Shown piece by piece: positions 52,104 to 60,678 of a stretch of DNA of 64,000 bases. Under the pieces are notes generated by a model. That model was not told the DNA's origin, did not search any database, and was given only the letters and a program-made list of their open reading frames with translations. Each line of letters opens with the position of its first letter. Positions within the stretch are counted from its first letter, which is position 1. This DNA is from Kutzneria sp. CA-103260 (GTDB taxonomy: Bacteria > Actinomycetota > Actinomycetes > Mycobacteriales > Pseudonocardiaceae). The position numbers and the translations under genes are program-made. Location: positions 4,402,001-4,466,000 of the forward strand of contig NZ_CP073318.1 of assembly GCF_018263855.1 (NCBI RefSeq), given 5' to 3'.

Positions 52104-52565
52104 TCAGGGGTGCTGGCGGCGGCGCTGATGCTCGGTCACGTCGATGAACGTGGCCTTGAACTGGGCGAACGCCTCGCGGCCGAGGCGGCGGGCGTGGCGG
52201 TCCTGGATCGAGGCCATGATCTTGTCGGCGGCCCGCATCTGGGCTTGGCCGCGCTCGGTGGGGCAGACGAGCTTGGCCCGGCGGTCGGCCGGGTCGGGCC
52301 TGCGTTCCACGTAGCCGAGCGCCTCGAGCTCGTCGATCATGGTGCCGATGACCTGCTTGTGCTGGCCCGACAGCCGGGACAGCTCGGTGGCCCGCACGCC
52401 CTCGACGTCGACGTAGGCCAGCACGGCGCCGTGCCGGGGATGCAGGTCGCCGAAGCCCTGCGCGGCGAGGGTGGCGAACAGCTCCTGCTGGATGGCGAAC
52501 AGCAGGCGGCCGGAGAGCACGCCGAGATCCGGGTTGGTCTTGTTCCGCTCCGACCGCGTGCCCAC
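52104..52565 (-). CDS. MarR-family transcriptional regulator
   Basis: A 153-residue protein starting at GTG 52565 behind AGGAGG. The winged HTH is FGDLHPRHGAVLAYVDVEGVRATELSRLSGQHKQVIGTMIDELEALGYVERRPDPADRRAKLVCPTERG. A perfect palindrome covers its own ribosome-site region, indicating autoregulation. Target genes beyond itself are unknown; the SARP gene ends 59 bases upstream on the same strand. Confidence 0.92.
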   Translation of the reverse strand: MGTRSERNKTNPDLGVLSGRLLFAIQQELFATLAAQGFGDLHPRHGAVLAYVDVEGVRATELSRLSGQHKQVIGTMIDELEALGYVERRPDPADRRAKLVCPTERGQAQMRAADKIMASIQDRHARRLGREAFAQFKATFIDVTEHQRRRQHP

Positions 52566-52573
52566 CTGCGCCT

Positions 52574-52592
52574 CCTGACTCCCCGAGTCAGG
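52574..52592. promoter_or_regulatory. MarR operator: perfect inverted repeat
   Basis: CCTGACTC-CCC-GAGTCAGG, 8-base arms, directly upstream of the MarR start. Further TCAGGA and TCCTGA half-sites lie at about 52609 and 52631. Confidence 0.8.
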
Positions 52593-52623
52593 TGATCATC
52601 GCACACGTCAGGACTCCCGACCG

Positions 52624-55080
52624 TCAATGATCCTGACGATCAGCCGCCGGGACCACCGCCGCGGGCGTCTCGGGGACGCCCAGTTCCCGCAGGATGTCGG
52701 CGGCCTCGTCGACGGCCTGGCGGGCGGTGGGCACGTCGGGGGCGACCTGCGCGATGCACCGCAGGGTGGCCGCCTCGGCGGCCCGGGCCCCGAACTCCCG
52801 GTGCAGCGAGAGCGCCCGGCGGTAGCTGACCAGGGCCTCCCGCCGCCGGCCGAGTCGCCGGTTGGCAAAACCGAGGGTGTCCCACGTGTCGGCCTGAGCC
52901 CGGCGCACGCCGAGGTCGGCGAGGATGCGCAGGGACTCCCGGCTGTGCGCGACGGCGGCCTCGTAGCGGTCCTGCCGTGCCTCGAACCAGCCGACGGCGT
53001 TCAGCGCGGACGCGGTCTCGGCCGGGTCGTCGCCCTGGCGGACCAGGGTCAACACCCGGTCTGCGTGCAGCGCGCCGGCGGCCGGCCGGCCGGCCCGGGC
53101 CCGCAGCCAGGCCGCGCCCAGATGCAGCCCTGCCAGCGACTTCCGGTCGTCCAGCCGCACGAACATCGACATCGCGACGCTCATCAGCTTGATCGCGGTC
53201 GGATAGTCGCGCAGCCCGGCGTGCACGCGAGCGAGACCGCGCAGGGCCTGCGCCGTCCGCGCCGAATCCCCCGTTCGCTCGGCGGCCCGCAGCGCGTCGG
53301 CGCCGGCGGCCAGCAACTCCGGCCACAGCCGGGCGCGGTCCAGGTAGTCGCCGATCACGCCGGCGAACCGCCAGACGTAGTCGCCGTAGCCCTCGGCCAG
53401 CGCCTCGGTGATCAGCGTGCGCAGCATCCGCCGCTCGGCCTCGTAGCCGGGGCAGGCCGGCCGGACCGGCGCCTCCGGCGGCATCGCGGTCAGCTTCATC
53501 CGGGCGATCGAGGTGGCCTGCCGGTTGTTGAACAGGTAGTGGTCGAACAGCCGGCGGCGCACCAGGTCCCGTTGGTCGGCCGACAGCGCGGTGGCCAGCT
53601 CGACGCCGTAGTCGCGCACGATCCCCGACCAGCTGTACCGACCCGGCCGGTGCTCGTCGACCAGGTGCGTGGACACCAGTTCGGCCAGCAGCAGCCGGGC
53701 TTGCTGCGGCGTCGCCCCGATCAGACTGCTCGCCTCCGGCGACCCGATCTCCCGCGACGGGTACAGCGCCAGCGTGTGGAACAGGCCGGCCGCCGCCGGC
53801 GACAACGCCTCGTACGAGCGGGCGAACGAGGTCCGCACGTCCTCGGTCAGGGTCGTCAGCGCCAGCGGTCGCAGCCGGATCGGGTACGCGTCGTTGAACG
53901 CCACCAAGCCGGCGAGGTCGTCCCGGCTGGTGACGATCGCCGCGCAGCCGTCGGCGCCCGGCAGCAGCTCGCGGGCCTGTTCGGCGTCTCGGGCGTTGTC
54001 GAGCAGCACCAGCACCCGGCGGCCGGACAGCGAGCTGCGGTAGAGCGCCGCCGGATCGCCGACGTCCTGCGCGCCCACCAGCGTCCGCACCGCCTCGCTG
54101 GTGGTCAGCGCCTGTACTGAACCGTTCAGATCAACGTCCAGGACGCCGTCCGGGAACCGGTCCGCCGCCAGCCGCGCCGCGTGCCGGGCCAGGGCGGTCT
54201 TGCCGGCGCCGGCCATGCCGGTCACCGCGATCACCGCCGCCGGTTCGTCCGGCTGAGGCAATCGCTCCAGCAGCGCCTTCAGCTCGTCGTCCCGTCCGAC
54301 GAACGCCTCCGGCCCCGCCGGATCCACGTCCGTCAGCACCCGCCGGTACGCCTCGCGCAGGCGCGATCCCGGGTGCACGGCCAGTTCCAGCCGAAGCCGA
54401 TCCCTTGTCTCGCCGAACAGTTCGAGCGCCGCCGCCTGCTGGCCGTCCGCGTGCAGCAGCAACATCAGCCGGGCGTGCAGCTCCTCGTCCAGCGGGCGGC
54501 GGGCCGCTGCCGCGCGGACCATCGGCAGCACCGTGGCCGCCATTCCCTCGGCCAGCGCCCGGTCCGCCGCCGTGCGCAGCGCCGCGTCGACTTCCTCGCT
54601 CACCGCCGTGAACACCGGATGTGAGCGAACCTCAGCCGGCACGTCCTCGGCGACTTCCCCGACGGCCAGCGACAATGCCTCGACCAGCTCGCCCAGCGAC
54701 GGCTGCCCCGCCGTCAGTTCCCGGAACCGCAACAGATCCAGCGTCTCCGCCGTCATCGCCAGGCGGTAGCCGCCCGGCGTCGGCAGCAGCCACTTGCCCG
54801 TCGCCCGGCGTGGCAGGCCCGGCTCCAGCATCCTTCGGATCGCGCCCACGTGGCCCTGCACCACGTTCGCCGCCAGCTCCGGCGGTTCGCCCCGCCACAG
54901 CGCCCCGGTGATCTCGCCCATCGTCACCGGCCGCCCCGCCCGGGCCAGCAGCAGGGCCATCAGCGCCCGCCGCTGCGGCGATCCCAGGCCTGCCTCGCGC
55001 CCCTCTCGCCGGCCGCGCACCGGCCCCAGCACAGTCCACCAGAAGGACGACTCCACGATCCCGTCCCATCGATCCGCCAC
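52624..55080 (-). CDS. AfsR-type SARP regulator with NB-ARC ATPase and TPR, copy B
   Basis: An 818-residue protein starting at GTG 55080. The DNA-binding domain runs WTVLGPVRGRREGREAGLGSPQRRALMALLLARAG, ALWRGEPPELAANVVQGHVGAIRRMLE, followed by BTAD. Next is the ATPase with Walker A AVTGMAGAGKTALARHAARL and Walker B VLVLLDNA, and C-terminal TPR repeats (ALNAVGWFEARQDRYEAAVAHSRESLRIL, TLGFANRRLGRRREALVSYRRAL). It has the same overall design as copy A. It probably activates a specialised-metabolite pathway. Confidence 0.94.
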   Translation of the reverse strand: MADRWDGIVESSFWWTVLGPVRGRREGREAGLGSPQRRALMALLLARAGRPVTMGEITGALWRGEPPELAANVVQGHVGAIRRMLEPGLPRRATGKWLLPTPGGYRLAMTAETLDLLRFRELTAGQPSLGELVEALSLAVGEVAEDVPAEVRSHPVFTAVSEEVDAALRTAADRALAEGMAATVLPMVRAAAARRPLDEELHARLMLLLHADGQQAAALELFGETRDRLRLELAVHPGSRLREAYRRVLTDVDPAGPEAFVGRDDELKALLERLPQPDEPAAVIAVTGMAGAGKTALARHAARLAADRFPDGVLDVDLNGSVQALTTSEAVRTLVGAQDVGDPAALYRSSLSGRRVLVLLDNARDAEQARELLPGADGCAAIVTSRDDLAGLVAFNDAYPIRLRPLALTTLTEDVRTSFARSYEALSPAAAGLFHTLALYPSREIGSPEASSLIGATPQQARLLLAELVSTHLVDEHRPGRYSWSGIVRDYGVELATALSADQRDLVRRRLFDHYLFNNRQATSIARMKLTAMPPEAPVRPACPGYEAERRMLRTLITEALAEGYGDYVWRFAGVIGDYLDRARLWPELLAAGADALRAAERTGDSARTAQALRGLARVHAGLRDYPTAIKLMSVAMSMFVRLDDRKSLAGLHLGAAWLRARAGRPAAGALHADRVLTLVRQGDDPAETASALNAVGWFEARQDRYEAAVAHSRESLRILADLGVRRAQADTWDTLGFANRRLGRRREALVSYRRALSLHREFGARAAEAATLRCIAQVAPDVPTARQAVDEAADILRELGVPETPAAVVPAADRQDH

Positions 55081-55307
55081 GCCACTCGCCGACCAAACTA
55101 TACGATTCAGTTCAGAATTCGTTCAGTCCCGTCCAATCGACGCCCGACCCCCACCCGAACGACCTGCGGTTTTCACGAATGGGTCCCCGAACAACCGAAA
55201 ATTGCTGTCGACCGGAAGGACCTGAACCGGGATCGCGGAGAACTGATTGGACCGACGGGATTGGTTGGCGCGGGCGTCATTCAGCCGTTGGCTCTGGGGC
55301 GGTCGCG

Positions 55308-55935
55308 TCAGCGATGGGTGAAGGCTCCCATGATCCGGGAGTACTCCCACGGCAGTTGGGCCACGCCGAAGCAGGCTTCCTGGTGCTGGCCGGGGCAGCT
55401 GCCGTTGTCTCGGTGCAGGCCCCAGAACGAGAGCTGGGCGATGCCGCGAGCCCAGCCCCGGGCGGTGAGGGTCAGGGCGTCGGCAGGGGTGAACTCCTCG
55501 GCGGGACCGGTCTCGCCGCCGGAGCCGTAGTCGTCGAGCCCGATCATGGCGGTGACGCCGACCATGCCCCACAGCTGGGACGGCGACTTGTCGGGCCACA
55601 GCCCGTGCAGGGTGGTGACCAGGGCGGAGGCGGCCATCTCGTGCTGCTTGTTGTCGTAGTAGTCGAACGTCATGATGTTGACGACGTCCACCCGGGTGCC
55701 GTTGGCGGCGACGTTGCGGAGCATGGTGACGGCGTCGCCGTTGGGGGCGGTGGGGCCGGTGCCGATGGTGTAGACGACCTGCAGCGGCCGACCCTGGGCG
55801 GCGGCCTAGTCCTCAGTCTCCCGCAGGGCCTTGTTCCGGCGGTCGATGCCGGCGGCGTTGGTGAGCGAAGCGTCCTCGACGTCCATGTCGAGCCGGGTGG
55901 CACCGGACTGCGCGGCCATATCGGCGGGATCGTCG
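55308..55935 (-). pseudogene. decayed GH18 chitinase
   Basis: The frame reads ATRLDMDVEDASLTNAAGIDRRNKALRETED, then TAG, then AAAQGRPLQVVYTIGTG and MLRNVAANGTRVDVVNIMTFDYYDNKQHEMAASALVTTLHGLWPD down to the natural stop at 55308. The catalytic DxDxE (DMDVE) and the MTFDYY strand are those of GH18 chitinases. The stop at about 55808 probably replaces a Trp codon (TGG to TAG). Everything before the fourth barrel strand, including signal peptide, is missing. An internal restart at ATG 55724 would give an inactive 138-residue piece. Confidence 0.82.
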
Positions 55936-56011
55936 GGCAGGCACACCCCGCGCACCCGACGAGCCGCGCGATGGTCGGCCCGGGCCGCCGATTCCTGTCC
56001 GAACAGCCGAC

Positions 56012-56045
56012 GAGCGGCCCGTCCGCGACAGCGAACGGGCCGCTC
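56012..56045 (-). terminator. 11-base hairpin after the G1 peptidase gene
   Basis: GAGCGGCCCGT (56012-56022) pairs with ACGGGCCGCTC (56035-56045), loop 12 bases, ten bases after the peptidase stop. Confidence 0.75.
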
Positions 56046-56055
56046 GGTCAGTGGC

Positions 56056-56787
56056 TCACTCCTGGCTGTAGGTCACGTCGAACGAGCCGTTGGACAGGGC
56101 GCCGGTGTGGTCCTCGAAGCCGGAGTTGTTGCTGGCGTCGAGGGCCACGCCGTTGTCACCGGTGTAGGTCGCGCCGTCCACGGTGGCCCCGCTGAAGTGC
56201 ACGGTGCCGAAGTTCGGGTAGGCGCCGGTCGGCGACTCCAGGATGAACTCGGCCGAGGCGTTCGCACCGTTGTAGGACTTGGTGACGTGCTCGGTCCAAC
56301 CCTGGGTGGTGTCGCTGATGGTGAGCGTGTAGCTGGTGCCGCTGCGCTGCACGCTGGCGGTGAAGTTGTCGCCGGCGCTGACCGGGTCGTTGTAGTAGAC
56401 CGGGGCGTCCGGGTACATCTCGTACCACGCCTGGTACACCGGCGAGCCGGACGAGCAGTCGGTGGCCACACCGGTCTGCTCAACCGACTGGCTGCCGTAG
56501 CCGTCGATGCCGACCCACGGCGCGTACAGGTCGTTGGACGAGTTGCAGGTGACCTCGGGCTCGTTCCAGCTGGCGCTGACCGAGCTGAAGCCGCTGCCGG
56601 TGGACACCCAGCCGGACCAGTTGCCGCCGTCCTGGTTGAACGTGCCGCCGACCATGGGACGGGCATGGGTGGTGTGGGTGGCGTGCTGGGGCGCGAAGCC
56701 GGCCGACGCGGTCGCGGCAGCGGGGACGGCGCCGGCCAGCAGGGTGGCGGCGCCGGCCGCGGCGAACGCGAGAAGACGTGCTCGCAT
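56056..56787 (-). CDS. secreted G1-family glutamic endopeptidase (eqolisin-like)
   Basis: A 243-residue exported protein; GGGAGG precedes ATG 56787. The signal peptide is MRARLLAFAAAGAATLLAGAVPAAATASA. The mature domain has the eqolisin pattern: NWSGWVSTGSGFSSVSASWNEPEV, APWVGIDGYGSQSVEQTGVATDC with the catalytic Gln, YQAWYEMYPDAPVYY, and ASAEFILESPTGAYPNFGTVHF with the catalytic Glu. These pepstatin-insensitive acid proteases were first known from fungi, but bacterial members are established. A TetR-like palindrome lies upstream. Confidence 0.88.
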   Translation of the reverse strand: MRARLLAFAAAGAATLLAGAVPAAATASAGFAPQHATHTTHARPMVGGTFNQDGGNWSGWVSTGSGFSSVSASWNEPEVTCNSSNDLYAPWVGIDGYGSQSVEQTGVATDCSSGSPVYQAWYEMYPDAPVYYNDPVSAGDNFTASVQRSGTSYTLTISDTTQGWTEHVTKSYNGANASAEFILESPTGAYPNFGTVHFSGATVDGATYTGDNGVALDASNNSGFEDHTGALSNGSFDVTYSQE

Positions 56788-57104
56788 AGTGGAAAACCTC
56801 CCGGATGCAGGGTTGGGGCCGGGTGGCCCCGCCGGTGCGTCGACTCTGACCGAACGCTCGGTCACCGCGCACCCTGCGATCGGAGGGTTTCTCGGTTCTC
56901 GCCTTGGGGTATCCCGTCAGGTTGGGAGTCGACGCAGGTCTGCTTGTCGCGTTGGTGAGGTATGGTCGATTTTGACCCGCACTGAGCCGACAGCGGAAAT
57001 CCGCCCGGGGAAGTTCGGCCGGACCTCCCCGGATCGTCACCCGATAGTGATCAACAGCCACTAGGATCCGGCGGCACACGCGTCGGCGGGGCGAGGGTGG
57101 TGAC
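56788..57104. other. 317-base intergenic region between the G1 peptidase and cei
   Basis: Divergent upstream region holding the palindrome at 56847-56864 and ribosome sites at both ends. No further gene or repeat is seen. Confidence 0.6.
56847..56864. promoter_or_regulatory. TetR-like palindrome upstream of the G1 peptidase
   Basis: TGACCGA-ACGC-TCGGTCA with perfect 7-base arms, 60 bases before the peptidase start. The ACCGA/TCGGT core is typical of TetR-family sites; no TetR gene is adjacent, so the regulator would act from elsewhere. Confidence 0.65.
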
Positions 57105-57737
57105 GTGCGGTCGAAACGCTGGCGGCGAACTCGTTCGCTGGTGCTGCTGAGCCTGTTGCTGGTCACCTCGATGGTGGTCTGGGTGCGGGTGTTCCAGAGC
57201 GTGCCCACGATCGACCAGTCCGTGGGCTGCACGCCGGCCCGGCCGGGCGGCACGGTCCTCGGCTACCACGATCTGGACCAGGTCGCCCCGGCGTCGCCGG
57301 GCCAGATTCCGGTCCGTGTGGTCAACGCCAGCCCGGCCCGCGGGGCGGCCAGCCTGATGTCCGCGGAGCTGACCGACCTGGGCTTCCAGCCGGCCGCGCC
57401 GCCGGCCGTCGACCCGTCGTACCCGCTGGGCAACATGAGCTGCGTCGGCCAGATCCGGTTCGGCGCGCAGGGCGTGAGCGGGGCCCGGATGCTGAGCCTG
57501 CTGGTGCCGTGCGCGCAGCTGGTCCGGGACAACCGCCCGGATCAGACGGTCGACTTCGCCATCGGCACCGGCTTCAACGGGCTGGTCGTGAACACCGCCG
57601 CGCACCAGGTGCTGAGCGAGCTCACGGCCTGGTACCAGAACCATCCGGCGCCGTCGGGCGGCCTGCTGACCCAGGATCCGGCCGCGCCCAAGCTGGCCGC
57701 CCCGTTGCTGACCGCGGCCCGTCCCGGGCACTGCTGA
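57105..57737 (+). CDS. cei: envelope integrity protein Cei
   Basis: A 210-residue membrane-anchored protein starting at GTG 57105. One N-terminal span (RSLVLLSLLLVTSMVVWVRVF) is followed by an exported LytR_C-like domain: PVRVVNASPARGAASLMSAELTDLGF, then NMSCVGQIRFGAQGVSGARMLSLLVPCAQLVRDNRPDQTVDFAIGTGF. This matches the actinobacterial Cei family, needed for cell-envelope integrity in mycobacteria. Confidence 0.85.
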   Translation: MRSKRWRRTRSLVLLSLLLVTSMVVWVRVFQSVPTIDQSVGCTPARPGGTVLGYHDLDQVAPASPGQIPVRVVNASPARGAASLMSAELTDLGFQPAAPPAVDPSYPLGNMSCVGQIRFGAQGVSGARMLSLLVPCAQLVRDNRPDQTVDFAIGTGFNGLVVNTAAHQVLSELTAWYQNHPAPSGGLLTQDPAAPKLAAPLLTAARPGHC

Positions 57738-57826
57738 CCCGAACCACGGCGACACACTGGCAATATGAATAGAATTCACTTCGTAGGGACTCTTGTCGGC
57801 GCGTGATCGATGCTGGACTGCCCGGC

Positions 57827-58414
57827 ATGCAGATCACTCTTCGCCTGGTCGCTCTCCGTCTGGCCGCCATCGGCACGGCCGCCGGCCTGCTCACGATGGG
57901 CGCCGGCGCCGCGAACGCCGCCCCGGCCGCCGCGCCGAGCGAGGCGACCTGGCTCTCCGACGTCACCGCCGTGACCGATCAGGCGTCGGCCTACCTCCAG
58001 CAGCGGCTGTCCACCCCCGGCGGCAAGACCGCCATCGTGCTGGACATCGACAACACCTCGCTGGAGACGCACTACCACCCGTTCACCATGCCGGCGGTGC
58101 CGCCGACGCTGGCCCTGGTCGAGCTGGCCAAGTCGAAGGGCGCCAGCGTCTTCTTCGTCACCGACCGCTTCGAGGTGCTGCGCACGCCCACCAAGAGCAG
58201 CCTGACCGGCGTCGGCTATCCGGTGGACGGGCTGTCCATGCGGCCCAACTTCAACACCGACCCGGTGCAGGTCAACAAGACCAACGCCCGGGCCGCGATC
58301 GAGGCGCAGGGCTACACGATCGTCGCCAACATCGGCAACAACACGACGGACCTGGACGGCGGGCACGCCGAGCGCACCTTCAAGCTGCCCGACTACGACG
58401 GCGCCCTGAGCTGA
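57827..58414 (+). CDS. secreted HAD-superfamily acid phosphatase
   Basis: A 195-residue protein. ATG 57827 is chosen because a signal peptide starts there (MQITLRLVALRLAAIGTAAGLLTMGAGAANA); an upstream GTG at 57803 is possible. The HAD motif I is AIVLDIDNTSLETHY, motif II is in VFFVTDR, and the C-terminal acidic motif is in NIGNNTTDLDGG. It resembles class B/plant-type acid phosphatases and would release phosphate outside the cytoplasm. Confidence 0.84.
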   Translation: MQITLRLVALRLAAIGTAAGLLTMGAGAANAAPAAAPSEATWLSDVTAVTDQASAYLQQRLSTPGGKTAIVLDIDNTSLETHYHPFTMPAVPPTLALVELAKSKGASVFFVTDRFEVLRTPTKSSLTGVGYPVDGLSMRPNFNTDPVQVNKTNARAAIEAQGYTIVANIGNNTTDLDGGHAERTFKLPDYDGALS

Positions 58415-58421
58415 CGCCCCT

Positions 58422-58970
58422 TCACGCCTGGCGGAGGAGGGCGGCCAGTTGCAGGGCGGTCTCGTGGTCGCAGTCGGCGACGCCGAGGCGGATGACGTCG
58501 GCCCAGTCGGCGGCGCACAGGAAGCGCTCCAGCAGCGGCACGAGGAACAGCTCGGTGGCGCAGATGTGCTCGCCGAGGGCGTTCGAGAACCGCGCCAGGA
58601 CGTCAGCGAGCATGTCGCGGCGATGCTCGGTGGGCTCGTCCTCCCAGGCCAGGACGGCGGCCTGCACGGCAAGGGACATGGCGTCCAGCGCCCGGTGCTG
58701 GCGCACCATGACGTCGACCATGATGTCGGCCTCGCTGGGCTTGTCCCCCACCAGTCTGGGCCACAGCAGGGTGTCCTCGGCGCATTGGTGCCGGTAGACG
58801 GCGTCGTCCACGATCCGCACCCGCGCGGCGACGGCCTGGGCGCGCTCGACGTCGTCGGGGGTGACGGCGCGCACCAGGTCGGCGCCGCGGGCCACTTCGC
58901 GGCGGAAATGGGCGTGCAGCCGGAACACCCGGCGGCTGTGGAAACTGCGGCGATCGGTCGCGGCTGTCAT
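58422..58970 (-). CDS. hemerythrin-like domain protein
   Basis: A 182-residue four-helix protein with GGGAGGGTG before ATG 58970. Metal-ligand positions typical of hemerythrin-like cation-binding domains are seen: LHAHFRREV, RHQCAEDTLLWPRLV, RQHRALDAM and GEHICATELFLVPLLERFL. Such proteins bind a di-iron centre and serve in oxygen or nitric-oxide sensing or as iron-dependent regulators. The role here is unknown. Confidence 0.85.
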   Translation of the reverse strand: MTAATDRRSFHSRRVFRLHAHFRREVARGADLVRAVTPDDVERAQAVAARVRIVDDAVYRHQCAEDTLLWPRLVGDKPSEADIMVDVMVRQHRALDAMSLAVQAAVLAWEDEPTEHRRDMLADVLARFSNALGEHICATELFLVPLLERFLCAADWADVIRLGVADCDHETALQLAALLRQA

Positions 58971-59065
58971 GGCACCCTCCCAAGTGCGGATGCCAGGACA
59001 CACGCAGAAACCGGCGGGACGGATCTACCCCGGGGCGGAAGGGCGGCCGTTGTTACCCGAACGGT

Positions 59066-60427
59066 CTAAAACCGAATAGATTTCTGATTCATGAACTCGG
59101 CGATTCCGGCCGGCCCCAGCTCACGGCCCATGCCGGACCGTTTGATGCCGCCGAACGGCAGATCGGCCTGGGAACCGCCGGCGCTGTTCAGGTACACCAT
59201 TCCGGACTCGATCTGCTCGGCCACCCGGCGCATGCGCTCCGGATCGGTGCCCCAGACGCTGGCCCCGAGGCCGAACGGCGAGTCGTTGGCGATGGCGATC
59301 GCCTCCTGCTCGCTCTCGGCCCGGAACACCAGCACCACCGGGCCGAAGATCTCCTCGTAGTAGGCGTTCATCTCGGGCGTGACGTCGGTGAGCACGGTCG
59401 CCTCCAGATAGGCGCCGGGCCCGTCGATCGCCCGGCCGCCGGTCCGCAGCGTCGCGCCCTGGAGCACGGCGGTGGCCACCTGCTCGGCGACCTCGTCGCG
59501 GGCGGCCACCGAGGCCAGCGGCGGCAGCTTGGTGGCGGGGTCGGCCGGGTCGCCGGGCCGGTAGTACTCGGCGATCCGCGCGGTCAGCTTCTCGACGAAC
59601 TCGTCGTAGACGTCGGCCAGCACGATCATCCGCTTGGGCGCGTTGCAGGACTGCCCGCAGTTGCGCATCCGCGCGGTGGCCGTCCTGGCGACGGTCTCGT
59701 CTATGTTGTCGGTGTCGAGCACGATCAGCGGGTCGGAGCCGCCGAGTTCGAGCACCGCCTTCTTGAGGTTGCGGCCGGCCTCAGCGGCCACGCTGATGCC
59801 GGCTTGTTCGCTGCCGGTGAGCGAAACGCCCTGGATCCTGGGGTCGGCGAGGATGGCCGGCACCTGGCGGCTGGAGGCGAAGGTGTTGACATAGACGTCT
59901 TCCGGCACGCCGGCCTCGTGCAGGATCTCGGCGATGGCCAGCGCCGAGCGCGGGCAGATGGAGGCGTGCTTGAGCAGGATCGTGTTGCCCAGCACCAGGT
60001 TCGGCGCGACGAAGCGGGCCACCTGGTAGCACGGGAAGTTCCACGGCATGACGCCCAGCAGCGCGCCGAGCGGCGTCTTCTGGATGACGGCCTCGCCGCC
60101 GCGGATGGCCAGCGGCTGGTCGGCGATCAGGTCGGGCCCGTGCTGGCCGTAGTAGGTGAAGATGTCCACCACCACGCCGACCTCGCCGCGGCCCTCGTTG
60201 ATCCGCTTGCCCATCTCCAGGGTCATGATCGCGGCCAGCTCGTCGGCCCGTTCCGCGAACAGCTCGGCGGCCCGCAGCACGATCTTGGCCCGCTCGGTGG
60301 CCGGGCGCCGCCGCCAGTCGGCGAACGCCCCGTGCACCCGGGCGATGGCGGCCCGGACCTCGTCGTCCGTCGCGTTGGGGATCTGCTCGACCAGCTCGCC
60401 GGTGGCGGGATTGGTGACTGTGTACAT
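59066..60427 (-). CDS. NAD(P)-dependent succinate-semialdehyde dehydrogenase-type aldehyde dehydrogenase
   Basis: A 453-residue aldehyde dehydrogenase: PLGALLGVMPWNFPCYQVARFVAPNLVLGNTILLKHA, the catalytic Glu in VLELGGSDPLIV and the nucleophile Cys in RNCGQSCNAPKRMIV, closing with SGMVYLNSAGGSQADLPFGGIKRSGMGRELGPAGI. Best resemblance is to the succinate-semialdehyde dehydrogenase group (4-aminobutyrate catabolism), but substrate is not proven. It diverges from the flavin hydroxylase at 60679. Confidence 0.9.
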   Translation of the reverse strand: MYTVTNPATGELVEQIPNATDDEVRAAIARVHGAFADWRRRPATERAKIVLRAAELFAERADELAAIMTLEMGKRINEGRGEVGVVVDIFTYYGQHGPDLIADQPLAIRGGEAVIQKTPLGALLGVMPWNFPCYQVARFVAPNLVLGNTILLKHASICPRSALAIAEILHEAGVPEDVYVNTFASSRQVPAILADPRIQGVSLTGSEQAGISVAAEAGRNLKKAVLELGGSDPLIVLDTDNIDETVARTATARMRNCGQSCNAPKRMIVLADVYDEFVEKLTARIAEYYRPGDPADPATKLPPLASVAARDEVAEQVATAVLQGATLRTGGRAIDGPGAYLEATVLTDVTPEMNAYYEEIFGPVVLVFRAESEQEAIAIANDSPFGLGASVWGTDPERMRRVAEQIESGMVYLNSAGGSQADLPFGGIKRSGMGRELGPAGIAEFMNQKSIRF

Positions 60428-60482
60428 GGGGACGCGTGCCTCCGTTCACTCACACCGTACCGACTACTGTATACCGTATGCA

Positions 60483-60526
60483 CTGACCTGTCAGGAGTGC
60501 TCAACTGTGACCTGTACCGGCCGGTA
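60483..60526. promoter_or_regulatory. two inverted repeats in the dehydrogenase/hydroxylase divergent region
   Basis: CTGAC-CT-GTCAG at 60483-60494 and the perfect palindrome TACCGGCCGGTA at 60515-60526 lie in the 251-base space between divergent starts. They are candidate operators; no regulator gene is adjacent in the window. Confidence 0.55.
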
Positions 60527-60678
60527 TTACTCGGTCAGGTGAATGGACCAGATCCAACTGGACGAGCTTCGGGGCGGCCCTGTTAGCTCTCGCCCGGAAG
60601 ATCATCAAAACTCTCCGATAGTTGTCACCGCAAACACGGTCAGTGATGCCCGTGCACCATCCACAGACAAGGGCGATC

